From NCBI RefSeq assembly GCF_047123815.1, contig NZ_CP138920.1, positions 1,054,001-1,118,000 of the forward strand: a DNA stretch of 64,000 nucleotides, written 5' to 3'. Each line of letters starts with the position of its first letter. Position 1 is the first letter of the stretch. The translations under genes were made by a program, and so were the position numbers. Source of the DNA: Maricaulis sp017643475. Lineage in GTDB: Bacteria; Pseudomonadota; Alphaproteobacteria; Caulobacterales; Maricaulaceae. The notes under the pieces are model-generated. The model was given only the letters and a program-made list of their open reading frames with translations. It searched no databases and was not told the DNA's origin. This document shows, piece by piece, positions 34,704 through 45,163 of the stretch.

Positions 34704-37553
34704 CTATTCCTCTGCCTCGCGGGCAATAATCGAGACACGCCAGCCATTCTCGGCCTGCAGATAGGTTTGCGCGGCGGCGGTCACTTCCTCGATCGTGACA
34801 GTTGCATAATCGCTTTCGAGCGAACGGATACGCTCAAGACGGTTCGGGTCACGCCAGGAACCTGACAGCCAGGACGTCCATGCGCCATTGCTCTGGAACG
34901 CGTCCTCGATCTGCTCCAACAGCGGACGACGAGCCCGCAACATCTCGTCCTCGCTGATATCGCCATTGGCCAGGGCGGCCGCCAGCTCATCCACGGCATC
35001 ATAGGTCGCTGCGAGGTTTTCGGCGCTGACATCAACACCGACCCACAGATATCCATAACCGGGATAAACGTCGGAGGAGACATCCGAATTAAAGGCAGAA
35101 TAGGTCAAGCCGTCCTGCTCGCGCAGGCGTTCGGTCAGCTTCAGGTCAAAAACGGCCCGCAGCAGGCTGATCGTGCGGTCGTGGCGCGTATCATTGCTGT
35201 CCGTCGTGGCCCAATAGGTATTGGCCATCACCTGGTCCGGTTGACCATTGTGGCGCAACACCAGCGGTTCTGCATTGGGTGCCGGGAAGCTGACCTGACG
35301 AGACTCGTCATAACGCGGCCAGCTGTCGGCACGGGCCGGCAAGGCTCCGAATGTCTGAGCCAGGGCGTCCATGGCTGCTGCTTCCGGCAGGTCGCCCACA
35401 ATGGTGATATCTATGGGTGCAGTTGCCAGTGCCTCGCTCAGGAAAGCCTGGATCGCCGGCATGTCGATATCGGCCAGCTCCGCTTCCGTCGGATTGCCGT
35501 ATCGCGTGTCACCGCTACGCAGGAGACGCGCGACGTCAGCCTGAAGAACACCCGTCGGCGAGGAGTAGAAGTTGCGCCGCACTTCCGGCGCCACGGCACG
35601 AAAACGCGCCAGCCCCTCCGGACGCCAGCCCGGATCCGTCATATAGGCCGCAAACAGCTGCAGCTGGGCCAGGAAATCACCCGGCGTGGTGCTCGAGGAA
35701 AAGATGAATGACTGGTCGCCGACGCCAAAATTGACCCCGAGATCACGACCGGCCAGAACGCGTCCCAGCTCGTCAAACGAATGGGCGCCAAGACCGGACT
35801 GGGTGAAGATCGCGCCTGCAACGACGTCAACAGCCGGAAGCGCGCGCGGCTCCAGCGATCCGGCACCGAAATCGATGCGGACATTGACCCGCTCATCCTC
35901 AAACTCAGAGTATTTGTAGGTCACCGACACGCCGTTCTCGAAACGTGCGCGTACAACACCAAGATCCTCGATCTCACTGCGCTCGGAAACCGAGCCGGCC
36001 GCACCGAAATCAGTGTAGGCGAATTCGGCTGTGCCAGTCTCCACCGGCGGCTCGACCGGAATTTCATTGCTCTGTTTCCAGGCATCACGGATACGGCGAT
36101 CCGCGTCGGGCATTTCGGTCGAGCTGGCCATGAAGACGAGCGGCTCGACGCCGTCCCACTGGGCACTGAATGCCTCGTTCACGGCGTCCAGCGTAATGCC
36201 AGGCAGGCTCTCACGATAACGCTCCAGGCCTGATTGCGGTGTCGTGAACACCATCTCGTTTCGCCACATCGACCAGATGCTATCTGCCAGCGATGAACTG
36301 TCTCGCGTGGCGGACTGATCCGCGGCCGACTCCAGGCTTGTGATCTGGTTTGCGAGTTGCTCGTCCAGCTCGGCCTGGGTGAAACCGTGTTCCAGAGCGC
36401 GGCGCAATTCCTGCTCGACGAGGGCCAGTCCTTCTTCCCAGCGATCCGGAGCGGATACGGCCAGAACCGACGCTCGGTCTGCAATCTCATAGCTGGTTCC
36501 GTGCGAAACCTGCGCCTGCAGCAGCGGGGACACACCGGAACTGACGATAGTATCGAAACGGCGGCTGAGAATGGCATCACCCAAGCCTGCCAGGTTATTG
36601 TTGAAACGCTCCTCGCGCGTATCCGGCCGGTGCACATGCGGGCGGATCGCATCGATGGTCAGGATGGTGAAAACTTCCGGATCGTAAAAGTAGCCGACGG
36701 AGAAGGGACGACCGTCCTCGACTTCACCGATCTCCGGATCAGGACGCGGGTTTTCCGGTTGTTCCCAGTCAGAGAAACGCTCGCGGATGCGCGACTCGAC
36801 ATCGCCGACATCAATATCCCCGGTGACCACCAGCATGGCCCGTCCGGGAATGTAGAAATTCTCGTAATAATCCAGGAACTGCTCGCGCCCGGCCGTCTCG
36901 ATCACTTCCGTCGTGCCAATAGCATCGCGATCAGCCACCAACGTGCCTGGGAAGCGGAAACGGTTCAGCGCATTGTTCCAGCGACGGATCGGCGTGTCGC
37001 GGAAACGTTCCTCGGAAAGGATGACACCGCGCTCACGATCGATGGCCTCGATGTCCATCGTCAGCTCGCTCGCGGTTTCCCGCATCAGGAAGAGCGCGGT
37101 TTCGAGCGTCTCGGCATCGGCTTCCGGCAGGTCGAGCTGGTACCCGACAGTTTCAAAGCCGGTGAAGGCATTGGTATCAGGGCCGAACTGGAGCCCGAAA
37201 CGCTCCAGCAGTGGAACCATGTCGCCTTCTTCCACATTGGTGGAGCCGTTAAAGGCCATGTGCTCGATGAAGTGCGCCAGGCCGCGCTGGTCCTCGCTCT
37301 CGGCCAGCGAACCGACATTGAAGACAAGACGAACAGCAGCGACATTCTCTGGCGTGGAGTTTTGCATGATCGCAAAACGCAAACCATTGTCGAGCTGTCC
37401 GTAACGCACGGCCGGATCGACCGGAAGGTCGCTGGTTTCATGCGCGAAAATGAACTCGGCAACCGGTTCGACAGGACCAGCTGCCGGCTGGCATGCCGCG
37501 AGCGCAACAGCGCTCAGCGAAGCCAGGAGGCCGGTTTGCATTGTACGGAGCAT
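34704..37553 (-). CDS. M16 family zinc metallopeptidase lipoprotein
   Basis: A 949-residue protein with lipobox LAAC at Cys21. Active-site motif HFIEH at 94-98 and the downstream Glu in ERGVILSEERF complete the inverted HxxEH zinc site. Four M16 lobes are expected from the length, as in PqqL or pitrilysin-like enzymes. The ATG at 37553 follows GGGAGAGGG. It should degrade peptides in the periplasm. It is a catalytic counterpart of the type missing from the partial gene at the window start. Confidence 0.93.
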   Translation of the reverse strand: MLRTMQTGLLASLSAVALAACQPAAGPVEPVAEFIFAHETSDLPVDPAVRYGQLDNGLRFAIMQNSTPENVAAVRLVFNVGSLAESEDQRGLAHFIEHMAFNGSTNVEEGDMVPLLERFGLQFGPDTNAFTGFETVGYQLDLPEADAETLETALFLMRETASELTMDIEAIDRERGVILSEERFRDTPIRRWNNALNRFRFPGTLVADRDAIGTTEVIETAGREQFLDYYENFYIPGRAMLVVTGDIDVGDVESRIRERFSDWEQPENPRPDPEIGEVEDGRPFSVGYFYDPEVFTILTIDAIRPHVHRPDTREERFNNNLAGLGDAILSRRFDTIVSSGVSPLLQAQVSHGTSYEIADRASVLAVSAPDRWEEGLALVEQELRRALEHGFTQAELDEQLANQITSLESAADQSATRDSSSLADSIWSMWRNEMVFTTPQSGLERYRESLPGITLDAVNEAFSAQWDGVEPLVFMASSTEMPDADRRIRDAWKQSNEIPVEPPVETGTAEFAYTDFGAAGSVSERSEIEDLGVVRARFENGVSVTYKYSEFEDERVNVRIDFGAGSLEPRALPAVDVVAGAIFTQSGLGAHSFDELGRVLAGRDLGVNFGVGDQSFIFSSSTTPGDFLAQLQLFAAYMTDPGWRPEGLARFRAVAPEVRRNFYSSPTGVLQADVARLLRSGDTRYGNPTEAELADIDMPAIQAFLSEALATAPIDITIVGDLPEAAAMDALAQTFGALPARADSWPRYDESRQVSFPAPNAEPLVLRHNGQPDQVMANTYWATTDSNDTRHDRTISLLRAVFDLKLTERLREQDGLTYSAFNSDVSSDVYPGYGYLWVGVDVSAENLAATYDAVDELAAALANGDISEDEMLRARRPLLEQIEDAFQSNGAWTSWLSGSWRDPNRLERIRSLESDYATVTIEEVTAAAQTYLQAENGWRVSIIAREAEE

Positions 37554-37634
37554 TAGACACCCTCTCCCAGGAAGTATTTCGTCACAACTAGGCGTCCCCC
37601 TGCCCGGTGTCGAATGAATTCGAGGCAAGACGCC

Positions 37635-39494
37635 TCAGGCTGCATTATCCTCGTCGACCGGGTCATGTTCGGCAACCCAGTGCCCCGGAGAGACTTCGAT
37701 CAGCTGCGGGCGGTACTGCTCCACATCCGGATCGTCGACGATCTTGGACTTCATGAAACGCAATTGCGCACGCGTATCCATTGGCGATGGCAATTCACCA
37801 TCCAGCTTCAGACGTTTACGCGACTTCTCGACCTCCGGGTCCGGCACAGGCACGGCGGAGATCAAAGCCTTGGTATAAGGGTGACGGGCGTCCGTATAGA
37901 TCTGGTCGCGATCGGCCAGTTCCACGACACGGCCCAGATACAGAACCATCACACGGTGGGAAATCTCGCGCACGACAGACAGGTCGTGGGAGATAAAGAT
38001 CATTGCCAGCCCCATCTCCTGCTGCAGCTTGATAAGAAGCTCGACGATCTGGGCCTGGATCGAAACATCCAGTGCCGAAACGGCCTCGTCACAGATAACC
38101 AGTTTCGGTTTCAGGATCATCGCACGGGCGATGCCGACACGCTGGTTCTGGCCACCGGACAGCTCGTGCGGATAGCGGTTGATCATGTTCGGGTCGAGAC
38201 CGACCTTTTCCATCATCTCGCGCACCTGTTTCTGGCGCTCCGAGCGTTTCATGTTCGGGCGGTGCGTCTGCAGCGGCTCGGCGATGGAGGCGCCGATCGT
38301 CATGCGCGGATCCAGCGAGGCCAGCGGGTCCTGGAAGACGATCTGCAGGCCCTGGCGGGCTTCACGCAGCTTCCTGGAGCCCATGTTTAGCAGATCCTTA
38401 CCAAGCCAGCTCACTGTACCGGTGTGCGATGGTACGAGGCGCAGGACTGCGCGCGCCAGGGTGGACTTGCCACAACCAGACTCGCCCACAACGCCCAGCG
38501 TCTCGCCCTGTCTGAGGTCAAAGCTGATCCCGTCCACGGCACGCAGCGTCTTGTGTTCCGGGAAGAAACCGCCTGACACGCGGATCGGGAACTGGACACG
38601 CACATCCTCGGCCTCGAGCATCGGCTCGACATCATTGGCCGGCGGCGGGCCCAGCGGCGTGTGTCCCGGGCGGTCGGCCTGGTCAATGCGCGGCATCGCG
38701 TCCAGCAACATCTTGGTATAGTCGTCGGTCGGCGCCTTGAAGATCTGGTTGACGTCACCGCCTTCAACATAAACGCCGTTCTTCATGACCTGCACACGGT
38801 CGGCCATGCGCGCCACAACACCCATATCGTGGGTGATGAGCGCCAGGGCCGCCCCGGTTTCACGCTTCAGCTCGTCCATGATGTCCAGCACCTCGGCCTG
38901 GACCGTCACGTCCAGCGCTGTGGTCGGCTCGTCGCAGATCAGGAGATCAGGTTCACAGAGCATGGCCATGGCGATCATCACACGCTGGCGCATGCCACCG
39001 GACAATTCGTGCGGATACTGGCGCAGACGGCGCTTGGCTTCGGGAATACGAACACGCTCCAGCCAGTTCAGCGCATGTTTCTCGGCCGCCTCGCCCTTGA
39101 GATTGAGATGGATGCCGAGGACTTCCTGCAACTGGCTGCCCACACGCATGTGAGGCGTCAGCGAGGTTAGCGGATCCTGGAAGATCATCGTCATCTTCTT
39201 GCCGCGCACCGCGTTGAGCTTGCCCGGGGGCAGGCCCAGGATTTCCTTGCCGCGATACTGGATCGATCCACTGGCCCTGCCGTTGGAGGCCAGAAGCCCC
39301 ATCGCCGACAGGAAGGTCTGGCTCTTGCCGGAGCCGGACTCACCTACGACCGCAAGGCATTCACCGGAGTTGATTTCCAGCGACACGCCCCGCACGGCAT
39401 CGACTGCACCGTCCGGTGTATCGAACGTCACATTGAGATCGCTGACCTTGAGAACAGGTCCTTCGCTCGAGGCCTCGGCACGGGATAACGTCAC
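37635..39494 (-). CDS. Fused double ATPase of an oligopeptide-type ABC transporter (OppD-OppF/YejF-like)
   Basis: Product of 619 residues from a GTG start with GGAG upstream. Two complete ABC ATPase domains lie in tandem: the first with GESGSGKS and LSGGMRQR, the second with GESGCGKS and LSGGQNQR. Each is followed by the C-terminal extension typical of OppD/DppD. It powers import of peptides or similar solutes. No permease or binding-protein gene is next to it, so its membrane partners are elsewhere. Confidence 0.93.
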   Translation of the reverse strand: MTLSRAEASSEGPVLKVSDLNVTFDTPDGAVDAVRGVSLEINSGECLAVVGESGSGKSQTFLSAMGLLASNGRASGSIQYRGKEILGLPPGKLNAVRGKKMTMIFQDPLTSLTPHMRVGSQLQEVLGIHLNLKGEAAEKHALNWLERVRIPEAKRRLRQYPHELSGGMRQRVMIAMAMLCEPDLLICDEPTTALDVTVQAEVLDIMDELKRETGAALALITHDMGVVARMADRVQVMKNGVYVEGGDVNQIFKAPTDDYTKMLLDAMPRIDQADRPGHTPLGPPPANDVEPMLEAEDVRVQFPIRVSGGFFPEHKTLRAVDGISFDLRQGETLGVVGESGCGKSTLARAVLRLVPSHTGTVSWLGKDLLNMGSRKLREARQGLQIVFQDPLASLDPRMTIGASIAEPLQTHRPNMKRSERQKQVREMMEKVGLDPNMINRYPHELSGGQNQRVGIARAMILKPKLVICDEAVSALDVSIQAQIVELLIKLQQEMGLAMIFISHDLSVVREISHRVMVLYLGRVVELADRDQIYTDARHPYTKALISAVPVPDPEVEKSRKRLKLDGELPSPMDTRAQLRFMKSKIVDDPDVEQYRPQLIEVSPGHWVAEHDPVDEDNAA

Positions 39495-39690
39495 AACTCA
39501 ACTCCGCAGTAATGAAGGTGGCGCGCAGTCTATCCGCGCAGGACCGTTTGGCCAGCACACATTTCATTGAGCAGCTGCACGCACATAAATGATGCAAGCG
39601 CCCCAGCGCCCTTCACTTTTGCTTATCGAGTTGCAAGATAGGGAGACTCGCAAATCTCCACTTCCGGACGATGCGAACAGAAAGGCTCGT

Positions 39691-42600
39691 ATGTCGGCTG
39701 CCAATGCTGATCTGATGCGTGCGCTTTACCGCCACACGACGTCTGCTGTGATCGCGGCCAATCTCGACCGGGAGCTGACCGCCCTGAACGCCGCAGCAGA
39801 GCGCATGTTCGGCTATGCGGAAGCAGACATCCTCGGCAAGAAAAGCGAGGTGCTCTACGCTGATCCTCGCGATTATGGTCGCCTGGGACTTTCGCATTAC
39901 GGCTCTAACGCTGATCGCCTGGAAAGCTCGAAACCCTATCTGGTGCGTTATCGCACGCGTAATGGCCGTATTTTTGATGGCGAGACCGTCGGCTGCCCCA
40001 TCGAGGATGACAACGGCAATCGCATCGGCCTCCTGTGTATCATCACGGATGTCACCAGCCGCCTGGCCATGCAGGCCAAGCTCGAGGCCAGCGACATCCA
40101 GCTGCGTGCCGCCCTCGCTTCAGCCAATGAAGGCGCCTTTTCCCTCAACCTGGCCACCGGGCTGGGCTCGACCCGCGGCTTCATCAACGAGTTTCTGGGC
40201 ATTGCATCAGCCGATGCCACGATCAGCCTGGACCGCTGGGCCCAGGTCATTCACGAAGATGATCGCGGCTCATTCCGAACGGCCATAGACAAGATCCGTT
40301 CCTCACCCGGCCTGCCGCTGGACCTGACCTATCGGGCAGCGCGGGCCGACGGTCAGGAACGCTGGCTTCACACACGCGGCAAGGTCAGCGAATACGCCTC
40401 GGACGGATCCGCTCACCGGATCACGGGCGTCATCTCCGATGTCACCGACCGGCAAAACCTGGAACTCGAACTGGCCCGGCGCGAAAAACAACTCGACAGT
40501 GCCATCAATGCCGGTTCATGCGGCGCCTGGGAGGTTGACGCCAGGACGCTACAGGTCACGCCGATCGGCGAGATCCGCGAAATGCTCGGCATCCCGGACG
40601 AACCCGAGACGATTGATGGCCGGATCTGGCTGCAGGCAACGCATGAAGACGAACGCCAGAATGTTGCCGACCAGCTGCGCGAACTCGCTGATGGTCGCAC
40701 CGATCAGCTCGACGCAGTCTATCGCCTGCTGGACAGCCGAACAGATGAATGGCGCTGGATGCACTCCCGCGGCGGCCTCATCGACGCCCCTGGCAACCGT
40801 CGGCTGGCCTCCGGTGTCTTGATCGACATCACCTCCGAAATCGAGCTGAAACAGAAGCTGGCCGAGAGTGAGAGGCGCATCTCCCGGGCTGTGGATGCCG
40901 GCCTTCACGGCGTCTGGGAGATCGATTTCGGCCGCGATGAGCTGGAGATCACTGGCCGCATCAACTCTGTCTTCGGCCTGTCCAGAGCGACGAACACCCA
41001 CCCGGTCGAGAAATGGTTGCGGAACGTCTCCGAACATGACCGGGACCGCGTGCGCAGGGAGATTGACGACGTTTCCATGCAAGGCGAGGACGCGCGCTAT
41101 TTCTCGACTTTCCGAATGCTTACCGATGATGGCGAAATCGTCTGGGTAGATGTCAGCGGCGCCGTCTCCTCGGTCGACGAGAGCGGCCGCCCCACCCATG
41201 CCGTTGGCCTGGTTACCGATGTCACCGAGCGAAAATCCCTGGAGCACCAGGTCGAATCCTCACAACGCCTGCTGCGGAACGCCATGGATGCCGCCAATGA
41301 AGGTGCGTGGAGGCTGGATCTGAAAACCCAGGTCACCGAGGTGACCGGCGTTCTCAGCCGCATGATCGGGCTGGGCGACAGTGATGCGCTGACGACCTAT
41401 CAGGAATGGGCCGAGGGTGTGCACCCGGAAGACCGCAGCACCGCGGACACAGCATCCCTCGCCTTCATGAAGGGCGAACGTGAAACCGTCGACTACATCG
41501 TCCGCTACAATTCGGCCGCCGATGGATGGGTCCGCCTGCACAATCGTGGCCGGGTAACCGAATGGGACGATCAGGGCCGGCCTACCATCGCTGTCGGTGC
41601 CATGACTGACATTACCGCCCAGTTCGAAACCTCTGAATTGCTGGCGGAACGGGAAAGCCAGGTCGAGGATGCCATCCAGACCGGCGCAATCAGCCTGTGG
41701 CGCTTTGACCGCAGCACCAACCAGATGTGGATGCGCGGCACATTCTCGCGGATGTTCTTCGACGACAATCCGGAGATCGTCATACCGATCGAAGATTGGA
41801 TGGATCGCGTTCACCCGGATGATATTCCCCAGCTTGAGGCGTCCCGCGAACGACTAAACGAACCGGGAAATGACCTGGCAGCGCTGAGCTATCGCGTACA
41901 CGCCGATGATGGCGAGTGGATGTGGGTCCGCACGTCCGGTCGCGTGGTGGAGCGATATCCAGATGGAAGTGCGAGGGTCACGAGTGGCGTGGTCGTTGAT
42001 GTCGACGAGATCCACAAGGCACGCGACCTCGCCTCGACCGAACGTCTGCGTTTCGAACAGGTCTATCGCTCGACGCCGGCAATGATGCACACCATCAACG
42101 CCGATGGAGACATGATCCAGGTCTCTGACTACTGGCTCTCCTATTTCGGCTATGAGCGCGAGGAGGTCATCGGCAAGAAGTCCATCGATTTCCTGGATGA
42201 TGAATCGCGGGAACGCGCTATCGAGCACATGCTGCCGGAGCTTTTCCGAACCGGTCACCAAGCCAACACACCCTACCGGTTCAAGCGCAAGGACGGCCGG
42301 ACCGTAGATGTGTTGCTGTCCTCTTTCCTTGAGCGCGGAGACGATGGCACGCCGCTTCGCAGCTTCGCCGTGATGACCGACGTCACACCCTTGCGGACGG
42401 CCTATGAACAGTTGGAACGCTCCAACAAGGAACTCGACCGGTTTGCCACCGTCGCCTCCCACGACTTGCAGGAACCCCTGCGCAAGATCAGCGCCTTCGC
42501 CTCGCTCATCCGCCGTCGCTACACCGACCGACTGGACGAGGAAGGTGTGCGTTCCCTGGATTTCCTGGTCGACGCCGCTCAGCGCATGCAAACGCTGATT

Positions 42601-43119
42601 GATGACCTGTTGAGCTATTCCCGCATGGCCAGCCAGCCGCTGCGCCTGGAACGGATCGAGCTCAACGCGATCGTCAGCGAGGTGCGTGAACTGCTCGCTG
42701 GCGCCATCGAGGAGAATTCCGCAGAGCTGGACATAGAGGACTTGCCGGTGGTGCGCGGCGACCCGACCCTGATCAAACAGGCGCTCTACAATCTCGTCGG
42801 CAATGCCATCAAATACCGCCGTGAAGAGACGCCGAAAATCGAAATCCGGTTCGCCCGTTTCGAAGATCGGGTGCGGATTTCTGTCAAGGATAACGGCATC
42901 GGGCTAGACCCGAAGTTTACCGACAAGATTTTTGCCCCGTTCCAGCGCCTGCACACCCGCTCCGAATACAAGGGGACCGGCATCGGCCTCGCCATCGTCC
43001 GCCAGGCGATCCAGCGACATGGCGGCGAAGTCTGGGTCGAGTCAGAACCGGACAAAGGCTCCACCTTCTACATCGAAATTCCCCGCCCGATCGGCTTCCA
43101 GGGCGTTGATGAGGAATAG
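39691..43119 (+). CDS. Multi-PAS hybrid-free sensor histidine kinase
   Basis: Product of 1142 residues (ATG at 39691 with AAAGG upstream; the frame is open from 39589). I count seven PAS domains in a row, most of the PAS_3/PAC type ending in a (V/I)(T/S)D(V/I)T motif. Then come a HisKA dimerisation domain with FATVASHDLQEPLRK (phospho-His) and an HATPase domain with NLVGNAIKY, DNGIGL and GTGIGLAI. There are no transmembrane segments or receiver domain, so it is a soluble sensor. No response regulator is adjacent. It is divergent from the ABC ATPase gene. Confidence 0.94.
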   Translation: MSAANADLMRALYRHTTSAVIAANLDRELTALNAAAERMFGYAEADILGKKSEVLYADPRDYGRLGLSHYGSNADRLESSKPYLVRYRTRNGRIFDGETVGCPIEDDNGNRIGLLCIITDVTSRLAMQAKLEASDIQLRAALASANEGAFSLNLATGLGSTRGFINEFLGIASADATISLDRWAQVIHEDDRGSFRTAIDKIRSSPGLPLDLTYRAARADGQERWLHTRGKVSEYASDGSAHRITGVISDVTDRQNLELELARREKQLDSAINAGSCGAWEVDARTLQVTPIGEIREMLGIPDEPETIDGRIWLQATHEDERQNVADQLRELADGRTDQLDAVYRLLDSRTDEWRWMHSRGGLIDAPGNRRLASGVLIDITSEIELKQKLAESERRISRAVDAGLHGVWEIDFGRDELEITGRINSVFGLSRATNTHPVEKWLRNVSEHDRDRVRREIDDVSMQGEDARYFSTFRMLTDDGEIVWVDVSGAVSSVDESGRPTHAVGLVTDVTERKSLEHQVESSQRLLRNAMDAANEGAWRLDLKTQVTEVTGVLSRMIGLGDSDALTTYQEWAEGVHPEDRSTADTASLAFMKGERETVDYIVRYNSAADGWVRLHNRGRVTEWDDQGRPTIAVGAMTDITAQFETSELLAERESQVEDAIQTGAISLWRFDRSTNQMWMRGTFSRMFFDDNPEIVIPIEDWMDRVHPDDIPQLEASRERLNEPGNDLAALSYRVHADDGEWMWVRTSGRVVERYPDGSARVTSGVVVDVDEIHKARDLASTERLRFEQVYRSTPAMMHTINADGDMIQVSDYWLSYFGYEREEVIGKKSIDFLDDESRERAIEHMLPELFRTGHQANTPYRFKRKDGRTVDVLLSSFLERGDDGTPLRSFAVMTDVTPLRTAYEQLERSNKELDRFATVASHDLQEPLRKISAFASLIRRRYTDRLDEEGVRSLDFLVDAAQRMQTLIDDLLSYSRMASQPLRLERIELNAIVSEVRELLAGAIEENSAELDIEDLPVVRGDPTLIKQALYNLVGNAIKYRREETPKIEIRFARFEDRVRISVKDNGIGLDPKFTDKIFAPFQRLHTRSEYKGTGIGLAIVRQAIQRHGGEVWVESEPDKGSTFYIEIPRPIGFQGVDEE

Positions 43120-43128
43120 CGGTCCAAG

Positions 43129-43217
43129 GCACCGCTCCGGAACGCCATCAATGCCACCCCCGATCCCCGCCCTTTAAAAGGACGGAGACCATTGGACAGC
43201 AGTGATGGCGTCGGTGC
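43129..43217. other. Long imperfect hairpin between two convergent genes
   Basis: GCACCG plus ACGCCATCA (43129-43134 and 43142-43150) pair with TGATGGCGT plus CGGTGC (43203-43217), 15 bp with one 7-nt bulge. An inner dyad CCGCCCTTT/AAAGGACGG lies within. It sits between the histidine kinase and the MacB-like permease genes, where a bidirectional terminator would be expected, but T-runs are lacking. Confidence 0.45.
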
Positions 43218-43250
43218 GCGCAGCAAGGCGCGAGGAAGGTCCCGGAATGC

Positions 43251-44486
43251 CTATTCGAAGCGGAGCGCGTCGATCGGGTTCAGCCGGGACGCCCTCTGAG
43301 CAGGGTAGAGACCAAAGAAAACGCCCACAAACAGTGAAGCTCCGACAGCAACGCCAACAATCAGCGGACTGACGGCGATATCCAGCTGGCCGACATTCGC
43401 ATAAACCGAGGTGCCGCCAATGCCAGCGACCAGGCCCAGACCACCTCCGATCAGGCAGAGCACGATGCTCTCGATCAGGAACTGATTGCGGATATCGCGG
43501 CGCTTGGCCCCGACTGCGAGACGCAGGCCGATCTCCCGTGTTCGTTCGGTCACTGAGACCAGCATGATATTCATGATGCCGATCCCCCCCACCAGAAGCA
43601 CGATGCCGGCACCCACGGCCAGCAGAAGGCCGAGCTGGTTTTCGGTCTCGTTACGGGCACGGATGAACTCGGCGAGCGACGCAACTGTGAAGTCGTCCGC
43701 GGCACCGGGGGCAATGTCGCGCCGGATCCGAAGCAGGTCCTGGATATCGGCAATGACCCGATCGGTATCCTCACCCGCAGAAACGTCCGCATACATGGTT
43801 TGAACAGGATCGCGGGTTGGGCCCCGGACACCGGCACCCAGGCGACTGCGCGCTGTTTCCAGAGGCATGAAGATCACGTCATCCTGATCTTGTCCCCAGC
43901 TGGTCTCGCCCTTGGCCTCAACAGTGCCGATCACTTCAACGGGCTGACCACTGACACGCAGGGACTGTCCGATCGGACTGGCGCCATCGAAGAGCTCGTT
44001 GACCAATGTTTGGCCAATAACCGCATAGCGGCGGCCGGATTCGTCCTCCGATGCCGAAAACGCGCGCCCCTCGTCAATCACCCATCCCCGGGCGTCAAAA
44101 TAGTCTGCGTTGACGCCGGTCACGCTGGTCGTCCAGTTCACACCACCGAAAACAGCGGTGACACTTGTTCGCACTTCACCGGAAACGCCGGACAGCCCGG
44201 CGATCTCATCGCGCACGGCCTGCACATCAAGGTCGGTCAGGGGCGAAGCCGAACCTGCCCCGCCACGTCGCCCACCAAAGATGCTGGAACCGGGTCGGAT
44301 GATCAGGAGATTGGCGCCGAAACTGTCAATCTGCGCCTCAACAGCGCGTTTTGTTCCTTCACTGATCGACACAAGAACAATTACCGAAGCGACTCCGATA
44401 ATTATGCCCAGCATGGCCAGGGCACTGCGCAGGAAGTTAACCCGCAACGCGATGAGCGCCACACCGATGGATGAGAGCAGGTTCAT
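43251..44486 (-). CDS. MacB-like ABC transporter permease
   Basis: A 411-residue protein. One N-terminal membrane helix (LAMLGIIIGVASVIVLVSI) precedes a large periplasmic domain. Three C-terminal helices follow, with GIMNIMLVSVTERTREIGLR, the FtsX/MacB core. MacB-type permeases use mechanotransmission to drive periplasmic export through MacA and an outer membrane channel. Here ATPase and permease are separate genes, overlapping by 4 bp. No TolC-like gene is present. Confidence 0.93.
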   Translation of the reverse strand: MNLLSSIGVALIALRVNFLRSALAMLGIIIGVASVIVLVSISEGTKRAVEAQIDSFGANLLIIRPGSSIFGGRRGGAGSASPLTDLDVQAVRDEIAGLSGVSGEVRTSVTAVFGGVNWTTSVTGVNADYFDARGWVIDEGRAFSASEDESGRRYAVIGQTLVNELFDGASPIGQSLRVSGQPVEVIGTVEAKGETSWGQDQDDVIFMPLETARSRLGAGVRGPTRDPVQTMYADVSAGEDTDRVIADIQDLLRIRRDIAPGAADDFTVASLAEFIRARNETENQLGLLLAVGAGIVLLVGGIGIMNIMLVSVTERTREIGLRLAVGAKRRDIRNQFLIESIVLCLIGGGLGLVAGIGGTSVYANVGQLDIAVSPLIVGVAVGASLFVGVFFGLYPAQRASRLNPIDALRFE

Positions 44487-45163
44487 GATCGATCCTCCAC
44501 AACAAGTCCGTCACGGAAGACGAGCTGGCGTTTGGCATGGTCCGCGACATCCTGCTCGTGAGTGACCAGAATGATGGTGATACCGTCACGATTGAGCTGA
44601 TCGAAAATTCCCATCACCTCTTCCGAAGTCCGACTGTCCAGCGCCCCGGTTGGTTCATCAGCCAGGATGATGGCGGGGTCATTGACCAGCGCCCGCGCGA
44701 TCGCAACACGCTGCTGCTGACCACCGGACAATTGCTTGGGGTGGTGGTGGCTTCGATCCGCCAGCCCAACCTGATCGAGACGCGCCAGGGCGCGACGATT
44801 GCGCTCAGCTGCGGGCACGCCCGCATAGACCAGTGGCAAAGCGACATTTTCCACCGCCGGGGTGCGGGGAAGCAAGTTGAATTGCTGGAAGACAAAGCCA
44901 ATCGAGCCTGAGCGAAAATCGGCAAGCTGGTCTGCATTCAATTCGGACAACGCATTGCCCGCGACCCGTAAATGCCCCGAGGTTGGCGTGTCCAGCGCGC
45001 CCAGCAAGTTCATGAAGGTCGACTTGCCGGAACCGGACGCCCCCATCACAGCAACATACTCACCTTGTTCGATCGAGATCGAGACCCCCGCCAAGGCATT
45101 GATCGTCGTGTCGCCCATCTCATACGTCTTGGTGAGATTGCGGCAGTCAATCAGCGTGCTCAT
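44483..45163 (-). CDS. MacB/LolD-type ABC transporter ATP-binding protein
   Basis: A 226-residue ATPase with GASGSGKST (Walker A), LSGGQQQR (signature) and ILADEPTGALDS (Walker B). GxLDSxT and the short length match the MacB/LolD/FtsE group. It is the middle gene of the three-gene operon and overlaps both neighbours by 4 bp, which fits equimolar expression. Confidence 0.95.
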   Translation of the reverse strand: MSTLIDCRNLTKTYEMGDTTINALAGVSISIEQGEYVAVMGASGSGKSTFMNLLGALDTPTSGHLRVAGNALSELNADQLADFRSGSIGFVFQQFNLLPRTPAVENVALPLVYAGVPAAERNRRALARLDQVGLADRSHHHPKQLSGGQQQRVAIARALVNDPAIILADEPTGALDSRTSEEVMGIFDQLNRDGITIILVTHEQDVADHAKRQLVFRDGLVVEDRS

